Source of the DNA: Thiohalocapsa sp. PB-PSB1
Lineage (GTDB): Bacteria > Pseudomonadota > Gammaproteobacteria > Chromatiales > Chromatiaceae
Assembly: GCA_016745215.1 (NCBI GenBank)
Contig: CP050890.1
Coordinates: 6,944,001 to 7,008,000, forward strand
DNA length: 64,000 nucleotides
Direction of reading: 5' to 3'
The position numbers were made by a program, and so were the translations under genes. Positions within the stretch are counted from its first letter, which is position 1; every line of letters starts with the position of its first letter. This document shows, one piece after another, positions 53,056-63,061 of this stretch. The notes under the pieces are model-generated. The model had not been told where the DNA came from, searched no databases, and was given only the letters and a program-made list of their open reading frames with translations.

Positions 53056-56000
53056 TCAACAACCAGGCCGGTAGCGAAGATCCAGCGTGTAGGGGTGTTC
53101 ACCGGCTGGCTCTTCCGGCGGCGGATCGATGTCGCCGGGGGTGTGCCCCATCAGTCGGAAACGCGCAATGCGCCGGCTCTCGGCCTCGTAGCTGTTGACT
53201 GGGAAGCGTTGTTCGGCGCGTCCTCCGGGATGCGAAACATAGTATGTACAGCCGCCCAAACTGGAGCAATTCCACAGGTCGACGACATCGAACACCAGCG
53301 GGTTGTGCGATGCAATGGTGGGATGCAGGCCGGATGGTGGGTTCCAGGCTTTAAAGCGTACCCCGGCGACGAATTCGCCTCGGCGCCCGGTCGGATGCAA
53401 AGGAACGCGGCGGCCGTTGCAGGTCAGCGCGTGGCGGGCGCCGGTCATGCCGTTGACCTTTACCTGCATGCGCTCCACCGACGAGTCGACAAAGCGCGAA
53501 GTGCCCTGGGCAGTGACCTCCTCGCCGAGCACATGCCAAGGCTCGATGGCGCCACGCAATTCCATGCGGATGCCGTTGCCGGTGATCAGATCGCCATAAT
53601 GTGGAAAACGGAATTCGAAAAACGGCTCGAACCAGGCGGATTCGAACGCATAGCCGGCGCGCTGCAGGTCGCAGATCACATCGCCGAAATCTTGCCTCAC
53701 AAAATGTGGCAATAGAAAGCGATCATGCAATTCGGTGCCCCAGCGCACTGGCTCGTGGGCATAGGGCTGCTGCCAGAAGCGTGCGACCAATGCGCGCAAC
53801 AACAGCATCTGGGCCAGGCTCATGCGTGCATGCGGCGGCATCTCGAAGGCGCGAAATTCCACCAGGCCCTGACGTCCAGACGCGCTGTCCGGCGAGTACA
53901 GTTTGTCGATACAGAACTCGGTGCGATGGGTATTGCCGGTCACGTCCACAAGCAGGTTGCGCAATACGCGGTCGACGATCCAGGGCTGCTTGATCTGGCC
54001 TTTGGGCATTTGCTGAAAGGCGATGGCCAGTTCATACAAGCTGTCATCGCGTGCTTCGTCGACGCGCGGCGCCTGGCTGGTAGGACCGATAAACGTGCCA
54101 GAGAATAAATAGGACAGACTTGGATGGTGCTGCCAATAGGTAATCAGGCTTTGGATCAGGTCTGGCCGGCGCAAGAGCGGGCTGTCTGCCGGCGTCGGAC
54201 CGCCCAGGGTGACATGGTTGCCGCCGCCAGTTCCAGTATGCCGGCCGTCGAGCATGAATTTTTCCGTGCCAAGGCGCGTCAGCCGCGCCTCTTCGTACAG
54301 AATGCTGGTATCGCGCACCAGGTCATCCCAGGAGCTGGCCGGATGCACATTGACCTCGATGACACCTGGGTCCGGCGTCACCGCAAGCTTGGTCAGGCGG
54401 AAATCCCGAGGCGGCTCATAGCCCTCGATGATGATGCGCAGGCCGGTTTCCGCGGCGCTGGCCTCGAGGTTGGCAACCAGGTCGAGCCAGTGCTCCAGGT
54501 GTGTCAGCGGCGGCATGAAGCAATACAGCCTGCCCTCGCGGGCTTCGATACAGAGCGCGGTACGCACCAACTCGGCCGGGTAATCGTCCGGTAATGTCCA
54601 TTGTGCAGACAATGGCTGGCGCCGATCGTCGATGGACGCTTGGCGGCCATGCAGGCGTGCCATCGCATCCGGGTCTGTGCCCTGCTCCTGCACTGCCTGG
54701 CGTGGCTGGTCGGATTGCACCTCATGTACGAAGCGTCCTCTGCCGCGGTCACGATCCAATGCATCCGCAGCAGGCGCTTGTGCACTGTAGACCGGCTCGA
54801 ACGGATCGCGCTGGGGATGCGTGTCCAGCTCGGCATCCGGCACATAGGGCAAAGCTTCCAGCGGCAGTCGAAAGCCCATTGGCGAGTCGCCGGGGATCAG
54901 GAATAGATTGCCGTCGCGCAATGACCAGCGACCGCTGACCCAGCCGCCCCCGGGAGTCAATCCCGTCCAGCGCAGCGGCAGAGCATAGCCAACGATGCGC
55001 TCCAGCCCTTGGCTGAAGACGCGCGCGACCCGGGCGCGCTCGATGGGATCTTTGAGCTTGTTGTCGAAGGGATCGACATTGACCGGCAGGCGCGCCTCCT
55101 TCCATAAATAGTAAAATACGTCCTCATGTGCCGGCTGGGCGTACTCGGGACGCACGCCGAGCTTTCGCGCCAATGTGGTGACAAAGCGCTTGGCCTCGTC
55201 GGGTCCTTGCTCGTAGGTTTCCCGCTCGTTGCCGAGCAGACCCTCGTCACGCCAGACCGGCTCGCCATCCTTGCGCCAATAACAAGCCAATGCCCAGCGC
55301 GGCAACTGCTCGCCGGGGTACCATTTGCCCTGGCCGATATGCAGCATGCCGCCAGGCGCGAACTGCCGTTTCAGGCGCAACAGCAGATCCTCGGCCAGGA
55401 GTTTCTTGGTCGGCCCCAAGGCCGCAATGTTCCACTCGGCGCCTTCCATGTCGTCAATGGAAACAAAGGTTGGCTCACCACCCATGGTCAGGCGCACATC
55501 GTTGTCGGCCAATTCGGCATCGATCGCGTGGCCAAGGGATTCGATCGCATTCCATTGCTCCTCGGTATAAGGCTTGGTAACCCTCGCATCCTCGTGAATG
55601 CGCTTGACCCGGTTATGGAAATAAAAGGTCACATCGCACTTGTCCGTGGCGCCGGTGATGGGCGCCGCCGAGACCGGGTCTGGCGTGCAGGCCAGCGGAA
55701 TATGGCCCTCGCCGGCAAACAGGCCGGAGGTGGGATCGAGGCCGATCCAGCCGGCTCCAGGCACATAGACCTCAGCCCAGGCATGCAGATCGGTAAAGTC
55801 TCGCTCCGGGCCGCTTGGACCATCCAGCGCCTTGACATCGGCGGTGAGCTGGATCAAATAACCCGACACAAACCGCGCCGCCAAGCCCAGATGGCGCAGA
55901 ACCTGTACCAGTACCCAGGCGCTATCGCGGCATGAGCCCCTGCGCAGGCGCAGAGTCTCCTCGCACGTCTGGATGCCCGGCTCCATACGGATGACATAGC

Positions 56001-56469
56001 CGATGTCCTGTTGCAGGCGCTTGTTGATGTCGACCAGAAAGTAGACGATCTCGCGCGGGGTCCGATCGACGCCGGTCAGCCATTGGTTCAGTAATGCGCC
56101 GTCTTGTTTGATTTCAAGATAGGGGGCAAGCTCTTTGGTGAGCTGATGTTCATAGTTGAACGGAAACTTGTACGCATATTCATCGACGAAAAAATCGAAC
56201 GGGTTGATCGTGATCATCTCCGCGATCACATCCACCTCGATGCTGAGTTTCCTGGCCTTTTCCGCAAACACCAGCCGCGCTAGATAATTACCGAACGGAT
56301 CCTGCTGCCAGTTGATGAAGTGATCCTCGGGCTCGATCTTCAGCGAATAGGAGCGGACCGGCGTGCGGCAGTGGGGGGCCGGGCGCAGCCGGACAGTGTG
56401 TGGCCCTAGCCCGACCATGCGGTCGAAGCGGTATTCGGTTTTATGGTTGAGGGCAACAAGGATCGACAT
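53056..56469 (-). CDS. transglutaminase-like DUF2126 protein
   Basis: 1137 residues. An N-terminal transglutaminase module (N-domain to residue 90; RRGSCRDSAWVLVQVLRHLG with catalytic Cys 180, His 229 in FTDLHAWAEVYV, Asp 245 in WIGLDPT) is followed by the long DUF2126 region (LTMGGEPTFVSIDDMEGAEWN, GGNHVTLGGPTPADSPLL, NTHRTEFCIDKLYSPDS, EFRAFEMPPHARMSL). DUF2126 shares features with glutamine-synthetase/glutamate-cysteine-ligase amide-forming folds. Family members lie with ATP-grasp and alpha-E genes and are predicted to make or cut a peptide or isopeptide, but the product is unknown. Here it faces away from the rest of that set. Confidence 0.85.
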   Translation of the reverse strand: MSILVALNHKTEYRFDRMVGLGPHTVRLRPAPHCRTPVRSYSLKIEPEDHFINWQQDPFGNYLARLVFAEKARKLSIEVDVIAEMITINPFDFFVDEYAYKFPFNYEHQLTKELAPYLEIKQDGALLNQWLTGVDRTPREIVYFLVDINKRLQQDIGYVIRMEPGIQTCEETLRLRRGSCRDSAWVLVQVLRHLGLAARFVSGYLIQLTADVKALDGPSGPERDFTDLHAWAEVYVPGAGWIGLDPTSGLFAGEGHIPLACTPDPVSAAPITGATDKCDVTFYFHNRVKRIHEDARVTKPYTEEQWNAIESLGHAIDAELADNDVRLTMGGEPTFVSIDDMEGAEWNIAALGPTKKLLAEDLLLRLKRQFAPGGMLHIGQGKWYPGEQLPRWALACYWRKDGEPVWRDEGLLGNERETYEQGPDEAKRFVTTLARKLGVRPEYAQPAHEDVFYYLWKEARLPVNVDPFDNKLKDPIERARVARVFSQGLERIVGYALPLRWTGLTPGGGWVSGRWSLRDGNLFLIPGDSPMGFRLPLEALPYVPDAELDTHPQRDPFEPVYSAQAPAADALDRDRGRGRFVHEVQSDQPRQAVQEQGTDPDAMARLHGRQASIDDRRQPLSAQWTLPDDYPAELVRTALCIEAREGRLYCFMPPLTHLEHWLDLVANLEASAAETGLRIIIEGYEPPRDFRLTKLAVTPDPGVIEVNVHPASSWDDLVRDTSILYEEARLTRLGTEKFMLDGRHTGTGGGNHVTLGGPTPADSPLLRRPDLIQSLITYWQHHPSLSYLFSGTFIGPTSQAPRVDEARDDSLYELAIAFQQMPKGQIKQPWIVDRVLRNLLVDVTGNTHRTEFCIDKLYSPDSASGRQGLVEFRAFEMPPHARMSLAQMLLLRALVARFWQQPYAHEPVRWGTELHDRFLLPHFVRQDFGDVICDLQRAGYAFESAWFEPFFEFRFPHYGDLITGNGIRMELRGAIEPWHVLGEEVTAQGTSRFVDSSVERMQVKVNGMTGARHALTCNGRRVPLHPTGRRGEFVAGVRFKAWNPPSGLHPTIASHNPLVFDVVDLWNCSSLGGCTYYVSHPGGRAEQRFPVNSYEAESRRIARFRLMGHTPGDIDPPPEEPAGEHPYTLDLRYRPGC

Positions 56470-56893
56470 GGACGCCGGACTCCAAATTAACGGTTAAAAC
56501 AGACTTAGAGTGCGTAGATTAACAGTGCTCGGCAAGAAATGCGTTGCGGAAACGAGGTACAGGACGCGCTCGCGGCAAGCGCCAGAAAAAATCGATCCTA
56601 CTGCACTGAAAAAGGCCGGCTCGACCACGCCATGCACTGCAACGGGGCGCGCTGGACCGACATAGGCCGGTGGTGAGCACGATCGCGGCTACAGTACCTG
56701 GCGCGAAGTTTGCTGCGGCTTCATCCCATAATAGCCTGGTTTGCCCGTGATGGTGCTGTTGACAGTGCTGGGCTGGACTGGTCGAAAGTGTTTCTGCCAC
56801 GGCTGGCCTTCCCTGGGCATCTGCCGGGGCTTTCCAACAGGATTCCGGCAGCCTGCCTGTATTCTTTTCTCGGGCACCTGATGAGTGTTTGCG
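56470..56893. other. divergent promoter region
   Basis: About 420 bases between the two arms of the ATP-grasp/DUF2126 cluster, expected to hold both promoters. Several frames are open but none is protein-like. No repeat seen. Confidence 0.4.
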
Positions 56894-58399
56894 ATGACGA
56901 TGAGCCAATTCCAATCCGGCCGCGGTCAATTCCAAAGCCTGCGGCCGGATTCCACGCGGCGGGCCGCGGTCACTGGCGCGGCACAGACGCTGGCCTTTCA
57001 CGAATTCTATCAGGAAGATTTTCGCCCTCGCGACCACTACCTGCCGATGTGGGAACACATCCAGAAAACTGGCCAGCAACTGCTCAGCGATAAGTCCCGT
57101 GAGGCGCACCTGACATTGCACACCGAAGGCGTCACCTTCACCCTGTACTCGAATCAGGACGAAGGCATCGAGCGGGTCTGGCCTTTCGACATCCTACCGC
57201 GCATCATCACCGCGCTCGAATGGGCACATATCGAGGCAGGCCTGAAGCAGCGCATCCGCGCGTTGAATCTATTCCTGAAGGATCTCTACCACGGCCAGCG
57301 TATTCTCAAAGACGGTGTGTTGCCGCCTGAGTTGATCTATCTTGGGAAGGACTTCCGCCGCGAAATCATGGACATCGACGCACCCCACGATATCTATACC
57401 CACATCAGCGGCGTCGATCTGATCCGCGACGAAACCGGCCGCTATCTGGTGCTGGAGGATAATTTGCGCACCCCCTCCGGCGTTTCCTACATGATCGAAA
57501 ATCGGGTGGTCGAGCGGCGCATCCTGCCTGAGTTCTTCGCACGCTACCGTGTACGTCGCGTGGAACATTATCCGGCACTGCTGCTGCAAGCCCTGCGGCA
57601 TCTGTCGCCCCGCGGCAAAGAGCGGGCCAACATCGTCGTATTGACGCCGGGTATTTTCAATTCTGCCTACTTCGAGCATACCTTCCTGGCCAAGGAGATG
57701 GGCGTGGAACTCGCCGAGGGACGAGATTTGGTCTGCCGTAACGACAAGGTCTATCTGAAGACCACCCGCGGCCTGGACCAGGTGGATGTGATCTACCGGC
57801 GGGTCGACGACGACTTTCTGGACCCGCTGGTGTTTCGCCCCGATTCGGTGCTGGGGGTTGCCGGCATCATCAATGCCTGGCGCGCCGGCAATGTCGCCCT
57901 GGTCAATGCGCCGGGAGCCGGCATCGCCGACGACAAGGCAGTGTACGCCTATGTACCCGAGATCATCCGCTATTATCTGGGCGAGTCTCCGATTCTGGCC
58001 AATGTTCCGACTTACCAGATGACAAATGACGAGGACCGCGCCTATGTGCTCGATCACCTGCAGCGCATGGTGGTCAAAGCGGTCGCCGAATCCGGCGGCT
58101 ACGGCATGCTGATGGGGCCGAGTTCGACCCCGGCACAGCGCGCCGAGTTTGCGCGCAAGATCGAGGCAGACCCGCGCAACTACATCGCCCAGCCGGTGAT
58201 CCAACTGTCCCGCCATGTCTGTTATCTGGACGGCGAACTGGAATCGCGGCACCTGGACCTGCGGCCCTTCATTATCTATGGCGACGAGATCGACGTCGTC
58301 CCCGGCGGCCTGACGCGGGTGGCCATGACCAAGGGCTCGTTGGTGGTCAACTCCTCGCAGGGAGGCGGCAGCAAAGACACCTGGGTGCTTGCCGACTGA
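56894..58399 (+). CDS. circularly permuted ATP-grasp type 2 protein (DUF404/DUF407)
   Basis: 501 residues from ATG 56894; GTG 56885 and ATG 56900 are alternatives. Recognisable parts are FHEFYQEDFRPRDHYLPMWE, DGVLPPELIYLGKDFRREI, YLVLEDNLRTPSGVSYMIENR, VDVIYRRVDDDFLDPLVF, VAESGGYGMLMGP and the final SLVVNSSQGGGSKDTWVL, which match the permuted ATP-grasp family always paired with alpha-E proteins. ATP-grasp enzymes join a carboxylate to an amine via an acyl phosphate; the peptide made by this family is not known. Its stop abuts the alpha-E start. Confidence 0.85.
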   Translation: MTMSQFQSGRGQFQSLRPDSTRRAAVTGAAQTLAFHEFYQEDFRPRDHYLPMWEHIQKTGQQLLSDKSREAHLTLHTEGVTFTLYSNQDEGIERVWPFDILPRIITALEWAHIEAGLKQRIRALNLFLKDLYHGQRILKDGVLPPELIYLGKDFRREIMDIDAPHDIYTHISGVDLIRDETGRYLVLEDNLRTPSGVSYMIENRVVERRILPEFFARYRVRRVEHYPALLLQALRHLSPRGKERANIVVLTPGIFNSAYFEHTFLAKEMGVELAEGRDLVCRNDKVYLKTTRGLDQVDVIYRRVDDDFLDPLVFRPDSVLGVAGIINAWRAGNVALVNAPGAGIADDKAVYAYVPEIIRYYLGESPILANVPTYQMTNDEDRAYVLDHLQRMVVKAVAESGGYGMLMGPSSTPAQRAEFARKIEADPRNYIAQPVIQLSRHVCYLDGELESRHLDLRPFIIYGDEIDVVPGGLTRVAMTKGSLVVNSSQGGGSKDTWVLAD

Positions 58400-59457
58400 T
58401 GCTGAGCCGAATCGCCGAATCTCTGTATTGGATGGCGCGTCATCTGGAACGCGCCGACAACACCGCCCGCATCCTTGATATCAACGTGCTGTACATGCTC
58501 GAAGCGGACGAGGGTGCCACAGAAGAAATGCAGTGGACACCCTTGTTGACCATCGTCGGTGCGGACGATACCTACTTGCAGCGCTATGCGGATGGCAAGG
58601 TTACGGTACAGCGGGTCATTCAACTGTTGACCCAGGACAAGGCGTATGCCGCCTCGCTGTACAACAGCCTGCGTCTGGCAAGGGAAAACGCCCGGGTTGT
58701 CCGCGATCGCATCTCCCAGGAGATGTGGGAGGCCATCAACGAATTCTGGCTGGCCACCGATCGCCATTTGAAAACCAAGCTCCAGCCCTGGCGTGCCGCC
58801 GAATTCTACGCCTATGTGCATCGCGAGGTGGCGCTGTTTTTCGGCTTGACCCAGAGCACCATGATGCGCGGCGAAGCCTATGGTTTTACCGTTCTCGGCA
58901 GCCTGCAGGAGCGCGCGGACATGACCGCGCGCATCCTCGATGTGCGCTATCATCTGCTGCTGCCGGATCTCACCCTGGTCGGCTCTCCGTTGGACTTCTA
59001 TCAGTGGGGTGCCTTGCTCAAATCCCTATCCGGATTCGAGTCCTACCGACGCAAATACCACAGCGGTATCCGGCCGATCGACGTGGTCGAATTCGTCTTG
59101 CTCGACGGTGACTTCCCGCGCTCGTTGCGCTACTGTATCGATGGCCTCGATCGCGCGCTGGAGCGTATCGGCCCGGTGCACGGCGCCGCGGTGACCGATC
59201 GCATGCATGCATTGCGCGAACATCTGGATCGCACCTCGCCAAGAGCAGTGTTGGACCAGGGTCTGCACGAGTATTTGGACGACTTCCTGGCCTTGCTCGC
59301 AGACCTGACGACTGCCCTGCAGGCCGATTTCTTCGAAGCGCATATAGGCGAAACCCAAATCAACGAGGCGCCATTGGCCAATCCAACCAACAACCAGGGC
59401 CAACCATCAACGCTGGCAGCAGGTATAGCCAGCCAATCCGACGACCATGCCCGATGA
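58399..59457 (+). CDS. alpha-E domain protein (DUF403)
   Basis: 352 residues, all-helical, with the family's opening MLSRIAESLYWMARHLERADNTAR and ENARVVRDRISQEMWEAINE, MMRGEAYGFTVLGSLQERAD, and YRRKYHSGIRPIDVVEFVLL. Alpha-E proteins occur only with the permuted ATP-grasp protein and a transglutaminase; biochemical role unknown. It starts at the last base of the ATP-grasp stop codon (TGATG) and overlaps the next gene by four bases. Confidence 0.87.
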   Translation: MLSRIAESLYWMARHLERADNTARILDINVLYMLEADEGATEEMQWTPLLTIVGADDTYLQRYADGKVTVQRVIQLLTQDKAYAASLYNSLRLARENARVVRDRISQEMWEAINEFWLATDRHLKTKLQPWRAAEFYAYVHREVALFFGLTQSTMMRGEAYGFTVLGSLQERADMTARILDVRYHLLLPDLTLVGSPLDFYQWGALLKSLSGFESYRRKYHSGIRPIDVVEFVLLDGDFPRSLRYCIDGLDRALERIGPVHGAAVTDRMHALREHLDRTSPRAVLDQGLHEYLDDFLALLADLTTALQADFFEAHIGETQINEAPLANPTNNQGQPSTLAAGIASQSDDHAR

Positions 59458-60374
59458 GATATCGCATTCAGCGCGATGAGCGCGTCGACTTCAGCGCGCC
59501 GGTGCGCGAGCATCATTTCGAGTGCCGCATCGCGCCCTGGGACGATGCAAGCCAAAGCCTGACCAGCCTGCAAATCGACCTCGAGCCGATCGCCGAGTGG
59601 GCCTCGCATCGAGACTGCTTCGGCAATCAGGTGCATCGTGCGGCGCTGCTCCGCGCGCATGACCTATGCCAAGTGCATCTGGTGGCGGAGGTGGAAACAA
59701 GGCTCGCCAATCCGTTCGACTACGACGCCGTAGTTCCGGAGCGCGAGGCGGTTTGGATCGCCGACAGCCTGCGTCAGGCACCGCGGCTGTGGGACTATGT
59801 ACTGCATCGCAGCGCGCTGACGCCAGCCATCCAAAGCTTTGCCCAAACCGAGGCAGCAGACGAACAAGCGCCCTCACCACTCGCTACCCCGCCCACATGG
59901 CGCTCGGGGGTGCCGTTGCTAAAGCAAGTGCAGGATGCTTGCCTTTGGGTACAGGCCGAATGCGACATCGATCCAGCACGACCGCCCGCAGCGGCTCTTG
60001 CAGAACTCTGTCAAGAACAGGTCGGCAATTCGGCAGATCTGGCGCATTTGCTGATCGCGATCGTGCGTGGCTGGGCGATACCGGCGCGCTTTGTCAGCGG
60101 CTACCTCGACCCGGGCTATTTCGAACCCGACGACGATGATCCCGAGGGCACCCCGGCACGTGCGCAGGCGCTACATCACTGGGTAGAGGTGCTGCTGCCC
60201 GGCGGCGGCTGGCGCGGCATCGATCCGGCCCAGGGCCTGTTTGCCGACGACACCTATGTCCGGCTGGCCGTGGGCCGAGATCTGCAAGACGTGACCGGTT
60301 TTCGGCACAGCTTCAAAGGCGATGGCGAATTCATCGGCATCGAAACCAGTTTAAATGTGCAGCGCTTGGATTGA
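59454..60374 (+). CDS. transglutaminase-like protein with Cys-to-Ser change
   Basis: 306 residues. N-terminal bacterial transglutaminase-like beta domain (MRYRIQRDERVDFSAPVREHH, split by length) and the core LLIAIVRGWAIPARFVSGYL and HHWVEVLLPGGGWRGIDPAQG with the His and Asp of the triad. Where the catalytic Cys should be (usual pattern G-x-C-x-D-x-A-H) the text is GNSADLAH, with Ser 193. Unless Ser serves as nucleophile, the protein is not an active transglutaminase or protease and may be structural or regulatory. It is the third gene of the operon and overlaps alpha-E by four bases. Confidence 0.8.
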   Translation: MRYRIQRDERVDFSAPVREHHFECRIAPWDDASQSLTSLQIDLEPIAEWASHRDCFGNQVHRAALLRAHDLCQVHLVAEVETRLANPFDYDAVVPEREAVWIADSLRQAPRLWDYVLHRSALTPAIQSFAQTEAADEQAPSPLATPPTWRSGVPLLKQVQDACLWVQAECDIDPARPPAAALAELCQEQVGNSADLAHLLIAIVRGWAIPARFVSGYLDPGYFEPDDDDPEGTPARAQALHHWVEVLLPGGGWRGIDPAQGLFADDTYVRLAVGRDLQDVTGFRHSFKGDGEFIGIETSLNVQRLD

Positions 60375-60431
60375 TCCCTGCGCATGGATCATCTCGCCAT
60401 CAATCGCCCGCGCCGCGCCGCCGAGGTCTCC

Positions 60432-61601
60432 ATGAGGATTCCGTGCGCCAACCATTGGGGCATACGCTGGTTAACGGTCGCCCCCTTACTGGTCGCCCTG
60501 TTATCCATCGCCGGCACGGCAGCCCCCGGGCTGGTCCGCGCACAACCGGCATCCCAACCAGCAACAGAATTGCCAACGCAGCCAAATGCTGCCGGTCCTG
60601 TGCGCGAGCCCTTGCTGATTGGCACCCGCCAGGTGCCACCCTTCGCGATGCGCGATGCCGACGGCAATTGGAGCGGGATCAGCATCGATCTCTGGGCACA
60701 GATCGCCGAGCGACTGCAATTGAAATACAAGCTGGTGGAATTGGAATTAAGCCAGATGCTCGATGCCGTGGCCAATGCCGAGGTGGATGCCGTCGTCGCG
60801 GCGCTGACCATCACCAGCAAGCGCGAGCAGCGTGCCGACTTTACCCAACCATTCCATACATCGGGGCTCGGCATCGCCGTCGCACGCGATCCGGAAAACA
60901 GCATCATCGTCACCTTGCAGCGCCTGGTCTCCGACCGCTTCCTGTACAGCGTGGCAAGCCTATTTGCATTATTAGCATTGATCGGCGTGCTGATCTGGCT
61001 GGCCGAGCGCCGCCGCAATGCCCAGTTTCGTGGCGGCTTGGCGCGCGGTATCGGCTCTGGCCTATGGTGGTCCGCGGTTACCATGACAACGGTCGGCTAT
61101 GGTGATAAGGCACCCGTTACAACTGTCGGCCGCGGCATCGCGATCGTCTGGATGTTCGCCAGCGTGATCATCATCTCCGGCTTCACTGCTGCCATCGCCA
61201 GCGCGCTGACGGTGGGCGGACTGAAGCACCCCATTCGCGACCTGAACGGTCTCTACGACACCCGTGTGGTTACGCTGGCCAACAGCACCAGCGGCGAGTT
61301 TCTGACCAGTTATCGAATCCGCCACAAAACTGTCCAGGAATTGCGGCAGGCTCTGGATCAGCTCGCCGCCGGCGATGTGGATGCGGTGTTATACGATGCG
61401 CCGATCCTGCGCTTCTTGATCACCAACCAATACCCGGAATCCCTGCGCGTATTGCCCCAGGTATTGAAGCGACAGGACTACGGTATCGCGCTACCGCAAC
61501 CCAGCCCATTGCGCGAACCTGTCAATCGGGCATTGCTGGACATCACCCGCGACGAACGATGGGCAACCCAACTGGAGCACTATCTCGGGATTCCCGAATG
61601 A
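60432..61601 (+). CDS. GluR0-like ligand-gated potassium channel
   Basis: 389 residues from ATG 60432, chosen for its signal peptide (VAPLLVALLSIAGTAAPG). A periplasmic solute-binding lobe 1 (TRQVPPFAMRDADGNWSGIS ... DAVVAALTITSKREQRADF), then TM1 (LYSVASLFALLALIGVLIWL, 171-190), a re-entrant pore with the potassium selectivity filter TVGYGD at 220-225, TM2 (IAIVWMFASVIIISGFTAA), and lobe 2 (DLNGLYDTRVVTLANSTSGE ... QDYGIALPQPSPLREPVN). This is the prokaryotic ionotropic glutamate receptor layout: amino acid or similar ligand opens a K+ pore. Its position, 57 bases after the transglutaminase-like gene on the same strand, is unusual and suggests that it senses a product of that cluster. Confidence 0.85.
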   Translation: MRIPCANHWGIRWLTVAPLLVALLSIAGTAAPGLVRAQPASQPATELPTQPNAAGPVREPLLIGTRQVPPFAMRDADGNWSGISIDLWAQIAERLQLKYKLVELELSQMLDAVANAEVDAVVAALTITSKREQRADFTQPFHTSGLGIAVARDPENSIIVTLQRLVSDRFLYSVASLFALLALIGVLIWLAERRRNAQFRGGLARGIGSGLWWSAVTMTTVGYGDKAPVTTVGRGIAIVWMFASVIIISGFTAAIASALTVGGLKHPIRDLNGLYDTRVVTLANSTSGEFLTSYRIRHKTVQELRQALDQLAAGDVDAVLYDAPILRFLITNQYPESLRVLPQVLKRQDYGIALPQPSPLREPVNRALLDITRDERWATQLEHYLGIPE

Positions 61602-61719
61602 CCCTCGGCACCCGGCACCAGAGCGCTTGGGCAACGAGATTCGTCGAGGCGATTTTCGTGGAGAAATCGACCTCTTGGCTTGTCTTCTCGTGGGTGCTGC
61701 CTGCGTAGAATATTCCTGA

Positions 61720-62970
61720 TTATAACGGATTCTGTTGATAGCCTCTCAAGCCGTTCATGGAGCCTGAAGCAAGCAAGTTTTCCAACCAATTATCGGCGTA
61801 GCGTTTCCCGTTGAGCCGTTCGGCCGGGCACGCTTGGCCATGCTGTTTGCGAACCGTCATTGGCGAGGAAGGGCAAAAGTTCCAGAGCAACGCCAAAGCG
61901 CGTACCCGCAGTTCGGCCGAAGCCAGGGTGCCGTGGAAATAGTGCACGTTGAAGTAAGCCCGATTAAGGAAGCGCATCAATCGATCCACCAGGTTGCTGG
62001 TGCGATGCGCCCGGGGATGCTCGTCACTCCTGCTGAAGCGTTTGCGCTTTTCGCACAGATCCAGGGTATGGGACTGCATGGGCGAATCCGGTAACGTTCG
62101 CTCGGCCCATTCGCGCAGTCGGCGCAGGCGTTGCGCAAAACTGGCCTTTCCCTCGGCGCGATAGGCTTCCTAAACGCGTCGGCTGACCTCCTCGAAGTCT
62201 TCGCCCAACGCGTTGGTTGCTCGGTCGCGGATTTTCAGGAAGGCGTGTAGGAAACACAGGATGACGGCGATGTTGGGAAACAGGCGCTTCCAGGCGCCTT
62301 GGGTGGCGGCCCAACCATCGGTATTGACCGTCTCGGGGGCATAGCCCGGGTCCACATCCCGCGCTTCTTCGGCAAACACGCCATACGCGCGATGCAATCC
62401 GGCCTCCAAGGCCGAGTCGACGACCGAAGCCCCGAGGATGCATCCGTCGGCGGCTGTCGTGGCGATGGAGATCTTGTCTCCCTGCAAACGGCTCTGCTTT
62501 TCGTCGACGACCAAATCTTGCGCCAAGCGCTCCGCCGCCTTGACGGTCGTACCGACCACACTAAAGCGTCCAAGCCCTTGCTCAAGCCGATACCACTACA
62601 TGGCATTGCGCCCGAACACATGGGCCAGTGCCCAGCAAGGCACATGAAAACGCCGCAAAAACAATGCCTTCTCAACCTCTTCCGTGCGCCCTGTCATGTA
62701 CGGCGTCACGCACGTCGGGGCAACGGTATACACCACCGCGCCGGCTACCAGCCGCACCCGCTGACAGCGTATCCCTTGTTTGCTCGAACTCGGCGTCTTG
62801 CCGCACAACAGGTAGCCTTCCTCCCAACCCGCAGGAAACAGTTCCGGATGCTGCCGATACAGCTCATCGAGTTGCATTCGGCAATAGGCGTTATCGCTCA
62901 GGAAGCGTTCGTAGGCGTCCTTCGCCAGCGGTAATCGGATGGTTCGGTATCCTCTTTTGGGAGAACCAGG
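61720..62970 (-). pseudogene. DDE-type transposase with two in-frame amber codons
   Basis: One minus-strand frame stays coherent over about 415 codons: LPLAKDAYERFLSDNAYCRM, CGKTPSSSKQGIRCQRVRLV, WYRLEQGLG, TTAADGCILGASVVDSALEAGLHR, VNTDGWAATQGAWKRLFPNI, LCFLHAFLKIRDRATN, SNLVDRLMRFLNRAYF. It is broken only by TAG at 62596-62598 and TAG at 62170-62172, both of which could come from CAG by a single C-to-T change. The Asp in VNTDGW and the C-x-x-H near ILCFLH look like catalytic parts. I cannot assign the IS family with confidence. No inverted repeats found. Confidence 0.6.
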
Positions 62971-62985
62971 TACAGTAGTAAACAT

Positions 62986-63033
62986 CCCCCGGCAAAGCCG
63001 GGGGCTTTGAATTCGTGAGCCGCTTAAAGCGGC
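62986..63033. repeat. two adjacent hairpins, IS200/IS605-like end or REP
   Basis: CCCCCGGCAAAGCCGGGGG at 62986-63004 followed by GCCGCTTAAAGCGGC at 63019-63033. Such paired G/C-rich hairpins are typical of IS200/IS605 ends and REP elements. No transposase of that family is intact beside them; they separate the DDE pseudogene from the ISKra4 fragment. Confidence 0.45.
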
Positions 63034-63061
63034 GAAGGGGACGCTAACCAGCGATTCACAG

